Below, one piece after another: positions 54,442-63,545 of a DNA stretch of 64,000 nt. The first letter of the stretch is position 1. Every line of letters begins with the position of its first letter. Position numbers and translations under genes: made by a program. The DNA is from Chloracidobacterium thermophilum B (GTDB lineage Bacteria > Acidobacteriota > Blastocatellia > Chloracidobacteriales > Chloracidobacteriaceae), in assembly GCF_000226295.1 (NCBI RefSeq), contig NC_016024.1:727501-791500 (forward strand), in the 5' to 3' direction. A model generated the notes under the pieces. That model saw only the letters and a list, made by a program, of their open reading frames with translations, had not been told where the DNA came from and did no database searches.

Positions 54442-56217
54442 ATGGCTTATCAGGTCATCGCCCGCAAGTGGCGACCTCAGCAGTTTGAAGATGTCGTGGG
54501 GCAGGCGGCCATTACGCGCGCCCTCAGCAATGCCCTGCGGACGGGACGGCTCCACCACGCCTATCTGTTTGCCGGGCCGCGCGGCGTCGGCAAAACCACC
54601 TGCGCCCGACTCTTTGCCCGGGCGCTCAACTGCGCCGAAGGCCCGACGCCCACCCCCTGCGGCGTGTGTCCGTCCTGCCAGGAAACCCTGACCGGCAACT
54701 CGCTCGATGTTCTCGAAATTGACGCTGCTTCCCATACCGGCGTGGACAACATCCGCGAGGTCATCATTGCCACGGTCGGAAACCGTACGGCGCGCGACCG
54801 CTACAAGGTCTTCATCATTGATGAAGTCCACATGCTTTCGACGAGTTCCTTCAACGCCCTGCTGAAGACTCTCGAAGAGCCACCGTCGCACGTGGTCTTC
54901 ATCATGGCGACGACGGAACTGCACAAGCTGCCGGAGACCATTCTCTCCCGCTGTCAGGTCTATGAGTTTCGGACGGTTGGCGTTGACGTCATTGCCGACC
55001 GGCTCCGGCAGATTGCCGAGGCGGAGCAGGTGCCGATTTCACGCGCGGCGCTGGTACAGATTGCCCAGGCCGGGCGTGGCAGCCTGCGCGATGCGCAGTC
55101 GGCCCTTGAGCAGGTATTGGCCTTTGCCGGCACGTCCACCGAGATTGATGAAGCCGCCGTGCGCGACGCCCTTGGTCTCATCGGCATCGGTTGGCTGTCA
55201 GAAGTCGTGGAAGCCCTGCACAGGTCGGATGCCGCTGCTGTTTTGATGGAAGTGGAGCGGCTGGTTCGGACGGGCCATGACCTGCGGCAGTTCCTGCGGG
55301 AGTTGATGACCTATCTGCGCCACCTGCTGGTGGCACAGTTGGTCGGCGCTGACCGGGAGTTGCTGCCGGTTGCCGACAGTGAAGTGGCTATTATCAAAAA
55401 GCAGAGCCGGTACTTCACGGTTGCCGAACTGATCCGGCTGTTTTCGCTGGTGGCTGACCTGGAAATGCAGGTGCGGGCGGCAGAGGACCCGCGCCCACTT
55501 GTGGAAGTCGGTCTCGTCAAACTGACCCAGCTTGGCCACCTCAAGCCGCTGGAGGACATTCTGGCGCGGCTTGATGCGCTTCTGACCGAAGGCCCCCGTC
55601 CACTTCCCGTATCTTCACCGGGTGGCACCACTGCCGGAAAGCGGCCGGCCACGCCGGTCAAACCAACGCCGCCGCCATCGGCAACACGCCCGGAACGCCC
55701 CACGCGCGCGGAATCCGGGTCGCCTGACCGTCCGCCGCTGCGGCTCGCACCACCGCCGGAGCCACCCCCGGAACCGCCACCGGATGTCACCCTGCTGGCG
55801 GCAGCCCCACCGGCGGATGACAGCTTCGACCCGACCAACGCGACCGAAGTTCTGGACAGAATCAGGCAGCGGGCTGATGAACAGGGAAAACCCTTTTTAG
55901 CCACACAACTTGAAAAAGTTCAGTCCGCGCGATGGAATGGCGATCGGTTCGAGTTGACCTTCGGCCCTGAAGCCAGATCGCAGGAGGCTTCCGTCCGGGA
56001 AGCACGGGCTTTCCTGCAGGAAGTCCTGCAGGCGCTGACCGGCAGACAGGTGAGCCTTGTCACCCGCCTGGAAGGCCGTCAGCCGCCTGCTGCCTCAGAG
56101 CCAGAGCCGGACCGCCGGGAAAAGCTGTTGCGGGCTGAGGTTGAACGTCACCCGGCGGTCAAAAACCTGCAACGGTTGTTTGGCGCAGAACTTTTTGACA
56201 TCGACCCGCCGGAGTAG
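54442..56217 (+). CDS. dnaX: DNA polymerase III subunits gamma/tau
   Basis: A 591-residue clamp-loader ATPase. AYQVIARKWRPQQFEDVVGQ opens it. Walker A (GPRGVGKT) is at 45-52, the zinc module has Cys64, 73, 76 and 79 (NCAEGP, PCGVCPSCQ), Walker B is DEVH at 127-130, and sensor 1 is FIMATTELHKLPETILSRCQ. After the AAA lid and domain III comes a Pro-rich linker (about 400-470) and a tau-like C-terminal domain. The ATG at 54442 is preferred to an upstream frame opening at 54397. ybaB and recR, the usual neighbours, are absent. No convincing slippery site for a short gamma form was found. Confidence 0.96.
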   Translation: MAYQVIARKWRPQQFEDVVGQAAITRALSNALRTGRLHHAYLFAGPRGVGKTTCARLFARALNCAEGPTPTPCGVCPSCQETLTGNSLDVLEIDAASHTGVDNIREVIIATVGNRTARDRYKVFIIDEVHMLSTSSFNALLKTLEEPPSHVVFIMATTELHKLPETILSRCQVYEFRTVGVDVIADRLRQIAEAEQVPISRAALVQIAQAGRGSLRDAQSALEQVLAFAGTSTEIDEAAVRDALGLIGIGWLSEVVEALHRSDAAAVLMEVERLVRTGHDLRQFLRELMTYLRHLLVAQLVGADRELLPVADSEVAIIKKQSRYFTVAELIRLFSLVADLEMQVRAAEDPRPLVEVGLVKLTQLGHLKPLEDILARLDALLTEGPRPLPVSSPGGTTAGKRPATPVKPTPPPSATRPERPTRAESGSPDRPPLRLAPPPEPPPEPPPDVTLLAAAPPADDSFDPTNATEVLDRIRQRADEQGKPFLATQLEKVQSARWNGDRFELTFGPEARSQEASVREARAFLQEVLQALTGRQVSLVTRLEGRQPPAASEPEPDRREKLLRAEVERHPAVKNLQRLFGAELFDIDPPE

Positions 56218-56959
56218 CGCCTGCGTCAGGGAGTAGTATCTGGCGTACGGTTGTGAAGATGGCATCCAGCATAGGTTCGGTGAGCCGACCCGTCAGCGTG
56301 TTCTGTTGGCTTGGGTGGTAAGAACCAAGCAGTGTGAGTCCAGGTGCGAGGTCATAACGCGCGCCATGTGCAAAACGCGGTTTTGGCTTGGGAAGCACTT
56401 TTCCCTGCTGACGCAGCGCCTTCAGGGTCTGTTCAAAGGCAAACTGCCCAAGGGCGACAATGACGCGCACTTCAGGGAGCAATTCCATTTCGCGGACGAG
56501 AAACGGCAGACAGGTCTCAGCTTCTTCGGGAAGCGGCCGGTTGCCCGGCGGCGCGCAGCGGACAGCCGCGCAGATGTAAGCGTTGATGAGTTGCAGCCCA
56601 TCTTCGCGGTGGGTTGACGTCGGCTGATTGGCAAAACCGGCGCGGTGGAGGGCCCGAAACAGCCAGTCGCCACTCCGGTCGCCGGTGAAGAGGCGCCCAG
56701 TACGGTTGCCGCCGTGCGCCGCCGGCGCCAGCCCGACAATAAGCAACCGGGCCTGTGGATCGCCAAAGCCGGGGATGGGCCTGCCCCAGTAGGTTTCCGT
56801 CTCAAAGCGGCGGACTTTGTGTTGCGCTACATGTTCCCGCCAGACCACCAGACGGGAACAGCTCCGGCAGGTAGTGATGTCCTGGCGGAGCTGTTCGAGG
56901 GCAGGGACAGAGGCCTTGCAGGAAAGCGCAGCCGGTTCAGACAGCGGTGAGCCACTCAT
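56159..56959 (-). CDS. udgB: Uracil-DNA glycosylase family 5 (UdgB-type, iron-sulfur)
   Basis: A 266-residue DNA repair enzyme. Cys residues in ITTCRSCSRLVVWREHVAQH, with later cysteines (AYICAAVRCAPP, AETCLPF), fit a 4Fe-4S cluster. Motif A reads LIVGLAPAAHGGNRTGRLFT with GDRSGDWLFRALHRAGF, and motif B LLGSYHPSQQNTLTGRLTEP; these are the family 5 forms known from Thermus and Pyrobaculum. The ATG at 56959 overlaps the ilvE stop by 23 bases, so translation is probably coupled. Its own end overlaps the end of convergent dnaX by 59 bases. Confidence 0.93.
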   Translation of the reverse strand: MSGSPLSEPAALSCKASVPALEQLRQDITTCRSCSRLVVWREHVAQHKVRRFETETYWGRPIPGFGDPQARLLIVGLAPAAHGGNRTGRLFTGDRSGDWLFRALHRAGFANQPTSTHREDGLQLINAYICAAVRCAPPGNRPLPEEAETCLPFLVREMELLPEVRVIVALGQFAFEQTLKALRQQGKVLPKPKPRFAHGARYDLAPGLTLLGSYHPSQQNTLTGRLTEPMLDAIFTTVRQILLPDAGATPAGRCQKVLRQTTVAGF

Positions 56960-57857
56960 GGCGGTCTTCACGCTCCCCGTGGATGATGCCGAAGTAGGCA
57001 TCCTGGAGTTGTTTGGTGATGGGGCCGCGCTTGCCTTCGCCGATTTTGATCTTGTCGAGCGTGCGCACCGGAGTGATTTCACAGGCTGTGCCGGTGAGAA
57101 ACACCTCGTCGGCAATGTAGAGTTCTTCGCGGAGAATGCTGCGCTCCACGACCGGAATGCCCAGGTCTTCACAAAGACGCATTATGGCATCGCGGGTGAT
57201 GCCAGGCAGCACAGCGCGTCCAATCGGAGGGGTAATGACGGTCCCATCCCGCACCATGAAGACGTTTTCCCCGCTCCCTTCACTGACATAGCCGGCAGCG
57301 TCAAGGGCAATCCCTTCGGCATAGCCGTTGACAATGGCTTCCATCTTGATGAGTTGGGAGTTCATGTAGTTGGCACCGGCTTTGGCCGTGGTGGGAAGTG
57401 TATTGGGGGACATGCGCGCCCAGGAAGAAGTACATACATCCACCCCGGCTTCAAGTGCGTCGCTGCCGAGGTAGCGTCCCCAGGGAAAACAGATGATGTA
57501 GGTTTCCACCGGCGCCGGGAACGGGTTGACGCCAAATGCCCCATAGCCGCGAAACACGATGGGGCGTACGTAGCAGTGCTGGAGCTTGTTGACCCGTACG
57601 GTTTCGATACAGGCCGTGAAGATTTGCTCCATCGTAAAGGGAATCGTCATGCGGTAGATGTGGCAGGAGTCGAACAGACGGCGCACATGCTCACGCAGGC
57701 GGACGAGCCGTGGACCACGTGGGGTTTGATAGCAGCGGATGCCCTCGAATACCGAGGAGCCGTAATGAATGACGTGCGACATGACATGAATGCGCGCGTC
57801 CTCCCACGGGAGCAGTTTGCCGTTGTGCCAGATTTTTTCAGACGTTTCGAGTGCCAT
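56937..57857 (-). CDS. ilvE: Branched-chain amino acid aminotransferase
   Basis: A 306-residue fold-type IV PLP enzyme for the last step of Ile, Leu and Val synthesis. It has EKIWHNGKLLPWEDARIHVM, HYGSSVFEGIRCYQTPRGP, YVRPIVFRGYGAFGVNP, the PLP lysine in TLPTTAKAGANYMNSQLIKM, GYVSEGSGENVFMVRDGTVI, and EVFLTGTACEITPVRTLDKI. The ATG at 57857 has GGAGG eight bases upstream. It follows the arginase gene on the same strand and is coupled to the uracil glycosylase gene. Confidence 0.96.
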   Translation of the reverse strand: MALETSEKIWHNGKLLPWEDARIHVMSHVIHYGSSVFEGIRCYQTPRGPRLVRLREHVRRLFDSCHIYRMTIPFTMEQIFTACIETVRVNKLQHCYVRPIVFRGYGAFGVNPFPAPVETYIICFPWGRYLGSDALEAGVDVCTSSWARMSPNTLPTTAKAGANYMNSQLIKMEAIVNGYAEGIALDAAGYVSEGSGENVFMVRDGTVITPPIGRAVLPGITRDAIMRLCEDLGIPVVERSILREELYIADEVFLTGTACEITPVRTLDKIKIGEGKRGPITKQLQDAYFGIIHGEREDRHEWLTAV

Positions 57858-57947
57858 GGCCGGTTCCTCCAAGCGACGCAAGGCCGAGCCGGCCGTACCC
57901 TGGTTGGCTACGTCCTGAAACCGACTCGCCCAGCGCCCTGAGCAGAC

Positions 57948-58886
57948 TTACAGGATTTTTTTGCCGAGCGCAGAGAGCAGGAGTTCCGCGCCCAGTTCGC
58001 CGGTCCGATTATGCGCATCGAGAACGGCATTGATTTCGACCATTTCGACCGAGAGCATTTTGCCTGAATCGTGAATTTTCTCCATTGCCAGGTGACTTTC
58101 ACGATAGGTGCCCCCGCCGGGAACGGGCGTGCCGACGCCAGGCGCATAATAAGGGTCAACGAAGTCCATGTCGAATGTCGCGTGAAAACCAACCGTGTGG
58201 CGTGTAACCCAGGCGATGGCTTCATCCATGATGGCGCTCATGCCACGTTCATCGAGATCGCGCATTGTGTAGATGCGCAGGCCCAATTGACGCGCGAGTT
58301 GACGCTCACCTTCATCAATCTGACGCACACCGATAATGACGCAGTCTTCAGGGTGTATTTTCGGAGCAAAACCGCCAATGTGCGTCAAAACTTCGGGGCC
58401 GTAGCCCAGCAGAACGGCCAGCGGCATGCCGTGGATGTTGCCGGAAGGGGATGACTCCGGCGTGTTGATGTCAGCATGGGCGTCAATCCAGATGATGCCG
58501 ATGCGTTGGCCCCGGCGGCGGTAGTAACCGGCCACCCCGGCCACACTTCCAATGGCAATCGAATGGTCGCCGCCAAGGACAATGGGCACCGCGCCGCGTT
58601 CCAGAATCCCTTCGACACAATCGGCCAGAAGGGCATTCGATTTGGCCACTTCAGCAAGATACTTGTGTTTGGCGTCGGCAGGTGTGGCACGGCGCATTTC
58701 GGCCAGTGCGACCGGGATGTTGCCAACGTCTTCCACGTCGTAGCCCAGTTCGGCGAGTTTGGCGCTGAGGCCGGCAATGCGTACGACGGACGGCCCCATA
58801 TCCACGCCGCGCCGGTCGGCGCCCAAGTCCATGGGCACGCCGACAATGGTCACTTTGCGGGGAGCAGGAGAAAGGGGTTTTTCCAT
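57948..58886 (-). CDS. rocF: Arginase
   Basis: A 312-residue binuclear manganese ureohydrolase that splits arginine to ornithine and urea. It has [50 protein letters not shown], the metal motif [31 protein letters not shown] and [35 protein letters not shown]-type openings favour arginase over agmatinase. The ATG at 58886 has GGAG seven bases upstream. It lies between the S26-like gene and ilvE in the same direction. Confidence 0.95.
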   Translation of the reverse strand: MEKPLSPAPRKVTIVGVPMDLGADRRGVDMGPSVVRIAGLSAKLAELGYDVEDVGNIPVALAEMRRATPADAKHKYLAEVAKSNALLADCVEGILERGAVPIVLGGDHSIAIGSVAGVAGYYRRRGQRIGIIWIDAHADINTPESSPSGNIHGMPLAVLLGYGPEVLTHIGGFAPKIHPEDCVIIGVRQIDEGERQLARQLGLRIYTMRDLDERGMSAIMDEAIAWVTRHTVGFHATFDMDFVDPYYAPGVGTPVPGGGTYRESHLAMEKIHDSGKMLSVEMVEINAVLDAHNRTGELGAELLLSALGKKIL

Positions 58887-58954
58887 GGGGAATCTCCAGC
58901 AAGCCTTGGTCAGGGGCGAACAGAAGGTTGCCTGACGAAGGGCAAAGAAGTGCT

Positions 58955-59431
58955 TCAGGCCGATTTGACCTTGCGGAAGCGCCAGCGGTGGAGCCACCCG
59001 GCGAGGCGTGTCCGCAGACGACGCCAGAACGTGGTCAGATCATGCCGGACGCCATTACTTTCGATGCGCAGGACGCGCCCAACGACGTTGGAAACCGGAA
59101 CGGAGACATCGAGACCCTCAGCCGCATCTCCACGGGTTACAACATAGGTCGTGGCATGGCGTTGCTCGAAACGCAGAATGCGATGCACGACGGCTGTTTG
59201 GCTGCTTGTGCAAAGCAGAACAATGTCTCCGACACCGAGCTGAGTGGTTGGCACCTGCTCAACGGTCAGCCAGTCACCATCAGAGATGGTGGGGCGCATG
59301 GTGCTGCCATTGACACGAAAGCGATAGACGCCATCGCGCATCAGTTCCGCCCGCGCCGTCCGTAAAATGTCGGGCGATTCCAGGGTGTGTTCCCGAATGG
59401 AAGACGTTTTGGTTTTACCGGTCGTCCGCAT
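58955..59431 (-). CDS. S24/S26-type (signal peptidase-like) protein with Thr at the nucleophile position
   Basis: A 158-residue protein with the S26 core: [20 protein letters not shown] (box B), [20 protein letters not shown] (box D) and [20 protein letters not shown] (box E). His83 in VVHRIL and Asp102 in RGD match the Ser-His-Asp arrangement of the Sec11/SipW branch rather than the Ser-Lys dyad. The residue before Met45, normally the nucleophilic Ser of GNSMRPT, is Thr44. There is no N-terminal membrane anchor; a basic tail ([20 protein letters not shown]) might touch the membrane. It may be inactive, or a Thr peptidase, on an unknown substrate. First gene before arginase-ilvE-udgB. Confidence 0.8.
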   Translation of the reverse strand: MRTTGKTKTSSIREHTLESPDILRTARAELMRDGVYRFRVNGSTMRPTISDGDWLTVEQVPTTQLGVGDIVLLCTSSQTAVVHRILRFEQRHATTYVVTRGDAAEGLDVSVPVSNVVGRVLRIESNGVRHDLTTFWRRLRTRLAGWLHRWRFRKVKSA

Positions 59432-59488
59432 GTGCTACGCCCCGCCGGGAGATGAGTTGAAGAGGCTTTTCAGGGTTGCAGCGCCTCC

Positions 59489-59518
59489 ATATTAGTGTGA
59501 GCCAGACTGGCATTTCAA
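59489..59518 (-). promoter_or_regulatory. Predicted sigma70-type promoter for the S26-like/arginase/ilvE/udgB run
   Basis: On the minus strand TTGAAA (59513-59518), 18-base spacer, TAATAT (59489-59494). Start expected near 59482, about 50 bases before the ATG at 59431. Confidence 0.6.
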
Positions 59519-59576
59519 TCGTGTCCGTTGGATTTTGGGTGTCCGGCTTGTCGCCCCGTACCACACTGGCCGTCTC

Positions 59577-61810
59577 CTATGGACGACGGTACGCCGCCGG
59601 AACCACCGTGACGAGATTCCCACCACGGGTGGTCACCTGGGCCAGGGCGTCACGCAGAACGGACACGAATTTATCAAACGGCATGCCCTCAAAGAGCGGC
59701 AGGTCGCTTGTGACCGCCACACTCAGCGTTAGAACCCGGTGGGGCGAGGAAGCGTGCGGAATCCCTTTTTGCTGGATGGCTGCACACAGATGTTCGGCCC
59801 GCTCCCGTCCCTGCTCAGCATCCGCATCGGGGATAAGTACCAAAAAGCCTTCACCAGGGTCATAGGCCGCCATGCCGCCTACTGGTGCGAGTTGGGCATC
59901 GAAAAGCCCGGCGACGACTTCCAGACATGGCTGGCGAAAAGCGGCCGGATAGGACGCAAAGAAGTCGAGCTGTGCCAGACACAGCGTGAGCGGATAACCC
60001 TGGCGTGCTGCGCGGTTCCACTCGCGTCCGTGCAGTTTCTGAAATTGCGCCAGTGTCAGGAGATCGCTCAGCCGTCCGGCACCCGACGGCTCGGCGGCCC
60101 GGCTGCCTGTCAGGAGATTCGCCAGCCCGCCTGGCACTTCAAACGACAGCGGTATCGCCGGTGGCAGAGGGGCTGCCACCGGAAGCGGCTGTGGTGTGGC
60201 CGGCAGAAGGGCGGCATTGGGATCGAGCGAGATTGCTTCCGCCTGCAGTTCGGCAGCTTTGTCTGCATCACCCCGCGCCTGATACATCTGCGCCAGCACA
60301 TGGCTTCGCGTGCGGCATCAGTTTTTCGTCTGGCTTCGGCATACAGGTCCTTGAGCTGGAGGCGCGTTTCCAGAACATCCGGCTGGGCGGCCACCATCCG
60401 TTCAACCAGTGTCAGCCGCGCCTGCATCAGTTCCGGGTTCTGCACCAGGAGACTGTCGAGCAGGGCGATGCTGTATTCGCCCGATGTCGTCTCGGTGCGT
60501 TCCACCGACGGCGTTGTTCCGGCCGGTGAGGTTGCCCCGGCCGTCATGCGGTCGTAGTAGCCGGCAGCCGAGGGAGACTCAAAACCTTCCGGGAAACTCA
60601 TCGCCGCTGCGGGGGCCGGATCATCCGCCTTGTGACCGGCCAGGGCTTTGAGCCGCTGCCGCGCCTTGCGGCTGGGTTGATGCCGGATGGCCTGTTCAAG
60701 GGCGCGGATGGCATCGGCCTCACGTCCGGCATCGAGATAGGCCTGGGAAAGCAAGTCAAGGGTGCTGGCCAGCTTCCGCTTCTCGCCGGACTGCTCATAC
60801 ACCTGGGCCAGGCACTCAATAGTCGGAATGTGGTTGGGATGGTGTTCAAGAATACTGCGCAGAATGGCCGTTGCACGTTTTTTCTGTCCGCGGTCGAGAA
60901 TCAGGTTGAGCAGGCTGCGGACGATGTGAACGGCACGGTCAAACGCCTCGCGTTGGACGCAGGCTTCAGCCACTTCCAGGCAGTGCTCGAAGCGACTCTG
61001 GTCAATGGCAAACAGGCGGTCGAAGGTGGCTTCGGCCGCGTCGAGTTCTCCCCCTTGCAGGTAAGCCCGCCCCAGCACCACAGCAAGTTCGAGGTTATTT
61101 GGCGTCTGGCTGATCTGCTGGCGAATGCGCTCGTAGCCGAGCAGCGCCTGTCCGGCGGCAATGCACGTTTCAGCATAGCCCCCTAGCGCGCTGGTGCTGT
61201 CGGGGCGGATGGAGAGGGCGCGGTCATACGCGCCGAGCGAGCCTTCCCAGTCCTGCTGCCGCCGCAGGGCAGCTCCGGCCGCCAGGAATTGCTCGAAAGC
61301 ATCCGTGCGTTGGCCGCTGCGCAGGTGGACTTCCGCCAGTTCGCGCTTGACCTGCCCATCGCCCGGATCGAGCTTGGCCAACTCCCGTAGCGCCGAGATG
61401 AGCGTTTCCCGGGTGCCGTTCCGGCGGGCAGCCTCGGCCGCGTTCCGGTAGTCCTGTTTGGCGTCCGCCACCATGCCCTGTTTCCGGTGCAGGTTGCCCA
61501 GCGCCAGGCTGTATTCCGGCTGGTCCGGCTGCAACCGGATGATCTTCTTGTACAGTGCAATGGCCTGGGGCAGTTGCTGCTGCCGGACGTAGTGTTCGGC
61601 CACCATGGCAAAGCGCCCGGCAGCTTCCTGTGTCCGGTTGACCCGCTGGTAGAGGTCGCCCAGGATGTTGGCAATGGTGACATCCCTGGGGTCTGTCCGC
61701 GCCACCAGCTCATAGTCCTTGATGGCGGCTTCGAGCTTGCCCTGCTGGGCATGTTTTTCTGCCTGCCGGAGGGTTTTTTCACGGTCAAAACTGCGGGAAA
61801 AAAGTGCCAT
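59577..61810 (-). pseudogene. TPR protein with C-terminal degenerate GGDEF domain, split by a frameshift
   Basis: From the ATG at 61810 one frame encodes 503 residues: a basic start (MALFSRSFDREKTLRQAEKH) and about ten TPR-like repeats, e.g. AIALYKKIIRLQPDQPEYSL and AVVLGRAYLQGGELDAAEAT. At 60299-60304 the sense moves to another frame, which continues VLAQMYQARGDADKAAELQA, plainly the rest of a TPR; the original frame turns into Arg/Cys-rich nonsense. One missing base, most simply a C from GCCCATGTG, restores it. The end (about 590-740) is GGDEF-like: EWNRAARQGYPLTLCLAQLD, FLVLIPDADAEQGRERAEHL, VLTLSVAVTS, but the signature is AYDPGEGF instead of RYGGEEF. It lies 21 bases after the kinase gene. 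Confidence 0.8.
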
Positions 61811-61831
61811 GGCGGTTTCCGAAGTGGGTAG

Positions 61832-63025
61832 TCAGTGGTGGCTGAGGGGCCTGAGAAGCCGCACGACTTCCTGTGCGGTTGGGCGTGACGAAGGGACTTT
61901 GTGCAGCATGCGCATGGTGACAGCTTCGAGGATGGGCGGCACATCGGGTGCCAGACTGGCCAGCGGTGGCGGTACACTCTGCAGGTGCGCCGTCATCAAT
62001 GCCGCCACATTGCCATTTTGTGCCGTAAAGGGCGGTCGCCCGGCCAGGATTTCGTAGGTGACAATGCCCAGACTGTAGATGTCGGCCCGTCCATCGTAGG
62101 GGAGAAAACTCAGGCGCTCCGGCGGCATGTACTTGGGTGTCCCGACGATGAGGCCACGGGTCGCTTCCGGGTGCGCGCCATCTTCGGGGGACATGAGCTT
62201 GGCCAGGCCGAAGTCGAGCAGTTTGACGACCTCGCCCGTCGGCGGGCGGTGCAGGAAGATGTTGTCCGGTTTGATGTCGCGGTGAACGATGTGCATGGCG
62301 TGGGCTTCGGCCAGAACCGATGCCACCGGGAGGATGATGTCCAGACACCGCTGGGGGGAGAGCCGCCCCAGCCGTTTGAGTTCCTGCCCCAGCGTTATGC
62401 CCTGCAGGAGTTCCATCACCAGGTAGGCAAGGCCGTTTGAGGAAATGCCGAAGTCAATGACGTTGACGGCATTGGGGTGCTGGACACGACAGGCTGAAAT
62501 GCCCTCGCGCTTGAACCGGTCGAGTTCTTCGGGCGTGACGCTGATGCCCCGGGGCTGGAGGATTTTGACGGCGACGGTCGTGTTCAGCGCGAGGTGTGTG
62601 GCCTCATACACGGCACCATAACCACCGGCGCCGATTTTGCGTTCGAGGCGGTAGCGCCCGTCGAGCACCGTGCCTGGCAGGGCTTCCGTGTAGGCAGAAA
62701 AAATCGTCTGGGCGCGCACCTGCGAATGCAGGAGAGCTTCCTGCGCGCGGATAAGGGCCTGGTTTTTTTCAAGCAGTTCCCGGTTTTTGGCTTCCAGTTC
62801 GTGCTGAATGCGCAGCAGGCGGCTCTGGGTGGTGTCCCCGATGCCGGTCATTTTGACCGCCTGTTTGAGCAAAGCACGGTACTTTCTGACCAGTTCTGAA
62901 AACTCCCGTTGCCACTCTGCCACGTTGGGCAGACCTTCCGTAGCAATTCGCTCGGCCGTGGACAGAACGGCGAATTCCGCAGCAAAGACTTCTTCAGCAG
63001 CCGTTTTGGGTTTTGGTTCAACCAT
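61832..63025 (-). CDS. Serine/threonine protein kinase with N-terminal coiled coil
   Basis: A 397-residue soluble kinase. Residues 1-115 form a helical stalk: AEWQREFSELVRKYRALLKQ, MTGIGDTTQSRLLRIQHELE, AKNRELLEKNQAL. The kinase domain (about 125-395) is complete: IGAGGYGAVYEATHLALNTT, Lys154 in VAVKIL, catalytic HRDIKPDN at 248-255, DFG at 271-273, GTPKYMPPERL and YSLGIVTYEILAGRPPF. There is no membrane segment or sensor domain, unlike most PknB proteins. The stalk resembles the one before output domains in proteins linked to SiaC. It starts seven bases after the SiaC-like gene, so the two are made together. SiaC is the obvious candidate substrate or regulator. Confidence 0.93.
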   Translation of the reverse strand: MVEPKPKTAAEEVFAAEFAVLSTAERIATEGLPNVAEWQREFSELVRKYRALLKQAVKMTGIGDTTQSRLLRIQHELEAKNRELLEKNQALIRAQEALLHSQVRAQTIFSAYTEALPGTVLDGRYRLERKIGAGGYGAVYEATHLALNTTVAVKILQPRGISVTPEELDRFKREGISACRVQHPNAVNVIDFGISSNGLAYLVMELLQGITLGQELKRLGRLSPQRCLDIILPVASVLAEAHAMHIVHRDIKPDNIFLHRPPTGEVVKLLDFGLAKLMSPEDGAHPEATRGLIVGTPKYMPPERLSFLPYDGRADIYSLGIVTYEILAGRPPFTAQNGNVAALMTAHLQSVPPPLASLAPDVPPILEAVTMRMLHKVPSSRPTAQEVVRLLRPLSHH

Positions 63026-63032
63026 GCGGCCA

Positions 63033-63413
63033 TCAGGACGGGATCGCTACGAATTTGAAGGGAATCGAGAAGTCTTCGGCGAATTCTTCTCCGTGTTCTC
63101 TCATGTCGTCGTCGTCTTCATAGTAGTGCCAGTTCAGGGTGACGGTCCGCCCGGCTTTGACGGCATGTTCAACCATTTCCAGAATGGTGATGATGCACTT
63201 CGAGGAGCTGGTGTTGAAATAGTCCAGACGAAAGTTGAGTGTAATGGGCGTGAAAGACTCGATCAGGTAGAGCGACAGCCAGTCCAGAACCGGTTGGTAG
63301 AAGTGCATCGCGTTTTCTGGATACGAATCGCCCTCCATATTGAGAATGCCTGTGGCGGCGTCAAAGGCGATGCGGGGTGTTGCTTTGGTTTTCTCGATGT
63401 ACAGGGTTTGCAT
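63033..63413 (-). CDS. SiaC-family (DUF1987) regulatory phosphoprotein
   Basis: A 126-residue protein matching the SiaC/DUF1987 family almost throughout: TKATPRIAFDAATGILNMEG, DSYPENAMHFYQPVLDWLSL, FRLDYFNTSSSKCIITILEM, HYYEDDDDMREHGEEFAEDF, IPFKFVAI. In Pseudomonas SiaC is phosphorylated on a Thr in the YFNTSS stretch, reported as Thr68; here the Thr of YFNTSS is also residue 68 from the ATG at 63413. GAGG lies nine bases upstream. Unphosphorylated SiaC activates the cyclase SiaD there. Here the partners are a Ser/Thr kinase and a TPR/GGDEF-like protein instead of SiaA, SiaB and SiaD. First gene of a three-gene unit with its own promoter. Confidence 0.93.
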   Translation of the reverse strand: MQTLYIEKTKATPRIAFDAATGILNMEGDSYPENAMHFYQPVLDWLSLYLIESFTPITLNFRLDYFNTSSSKCIITILEMVEHAVKAGRTVTLNWHYYEDDDDMREHGEEFAEDFSIPFKFVAIPS

Positions 63414-63493
63414 AGTTGCCAACCTCGCAGGCGGTTGAGGGGTAAAGCCGCTACAGGCCAACCGACGCTGGTGTGAAACAGACCAAAGGGCAC

Positions 63494-63545
63494 GTCAACG
63501 GTTGTTGACTGTGGTTCACACAATAAACGAAGTCACTGTTGACTG
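63494..63545. promoter_or_regulatory. Possible operator: repeated TGTTGACTG boxes and dyads around the siaC-like promoter
   Basis: TGTTGACTG occurs twice (63503-63511 and 63537-63545), 34 bases apart. The first box overlaps the dyad GTCAAC-N4-GTTGAC (63494-63509), near the expected transcription start. The second overlaps the dyad AGTCA-N4-TGACT (63531-63544), between -35 and -10. The layout is what a repressor or activator binding to two helical faces would need. Confidence 0.45.

Noticed and set aside
55385-55405. Slippery site in dnaX for a gamma form (C AAA AAG)
   Set aside because: The first base breaks the A AAA AAG heptamer and no stimulating hairpin was recognised downstream.
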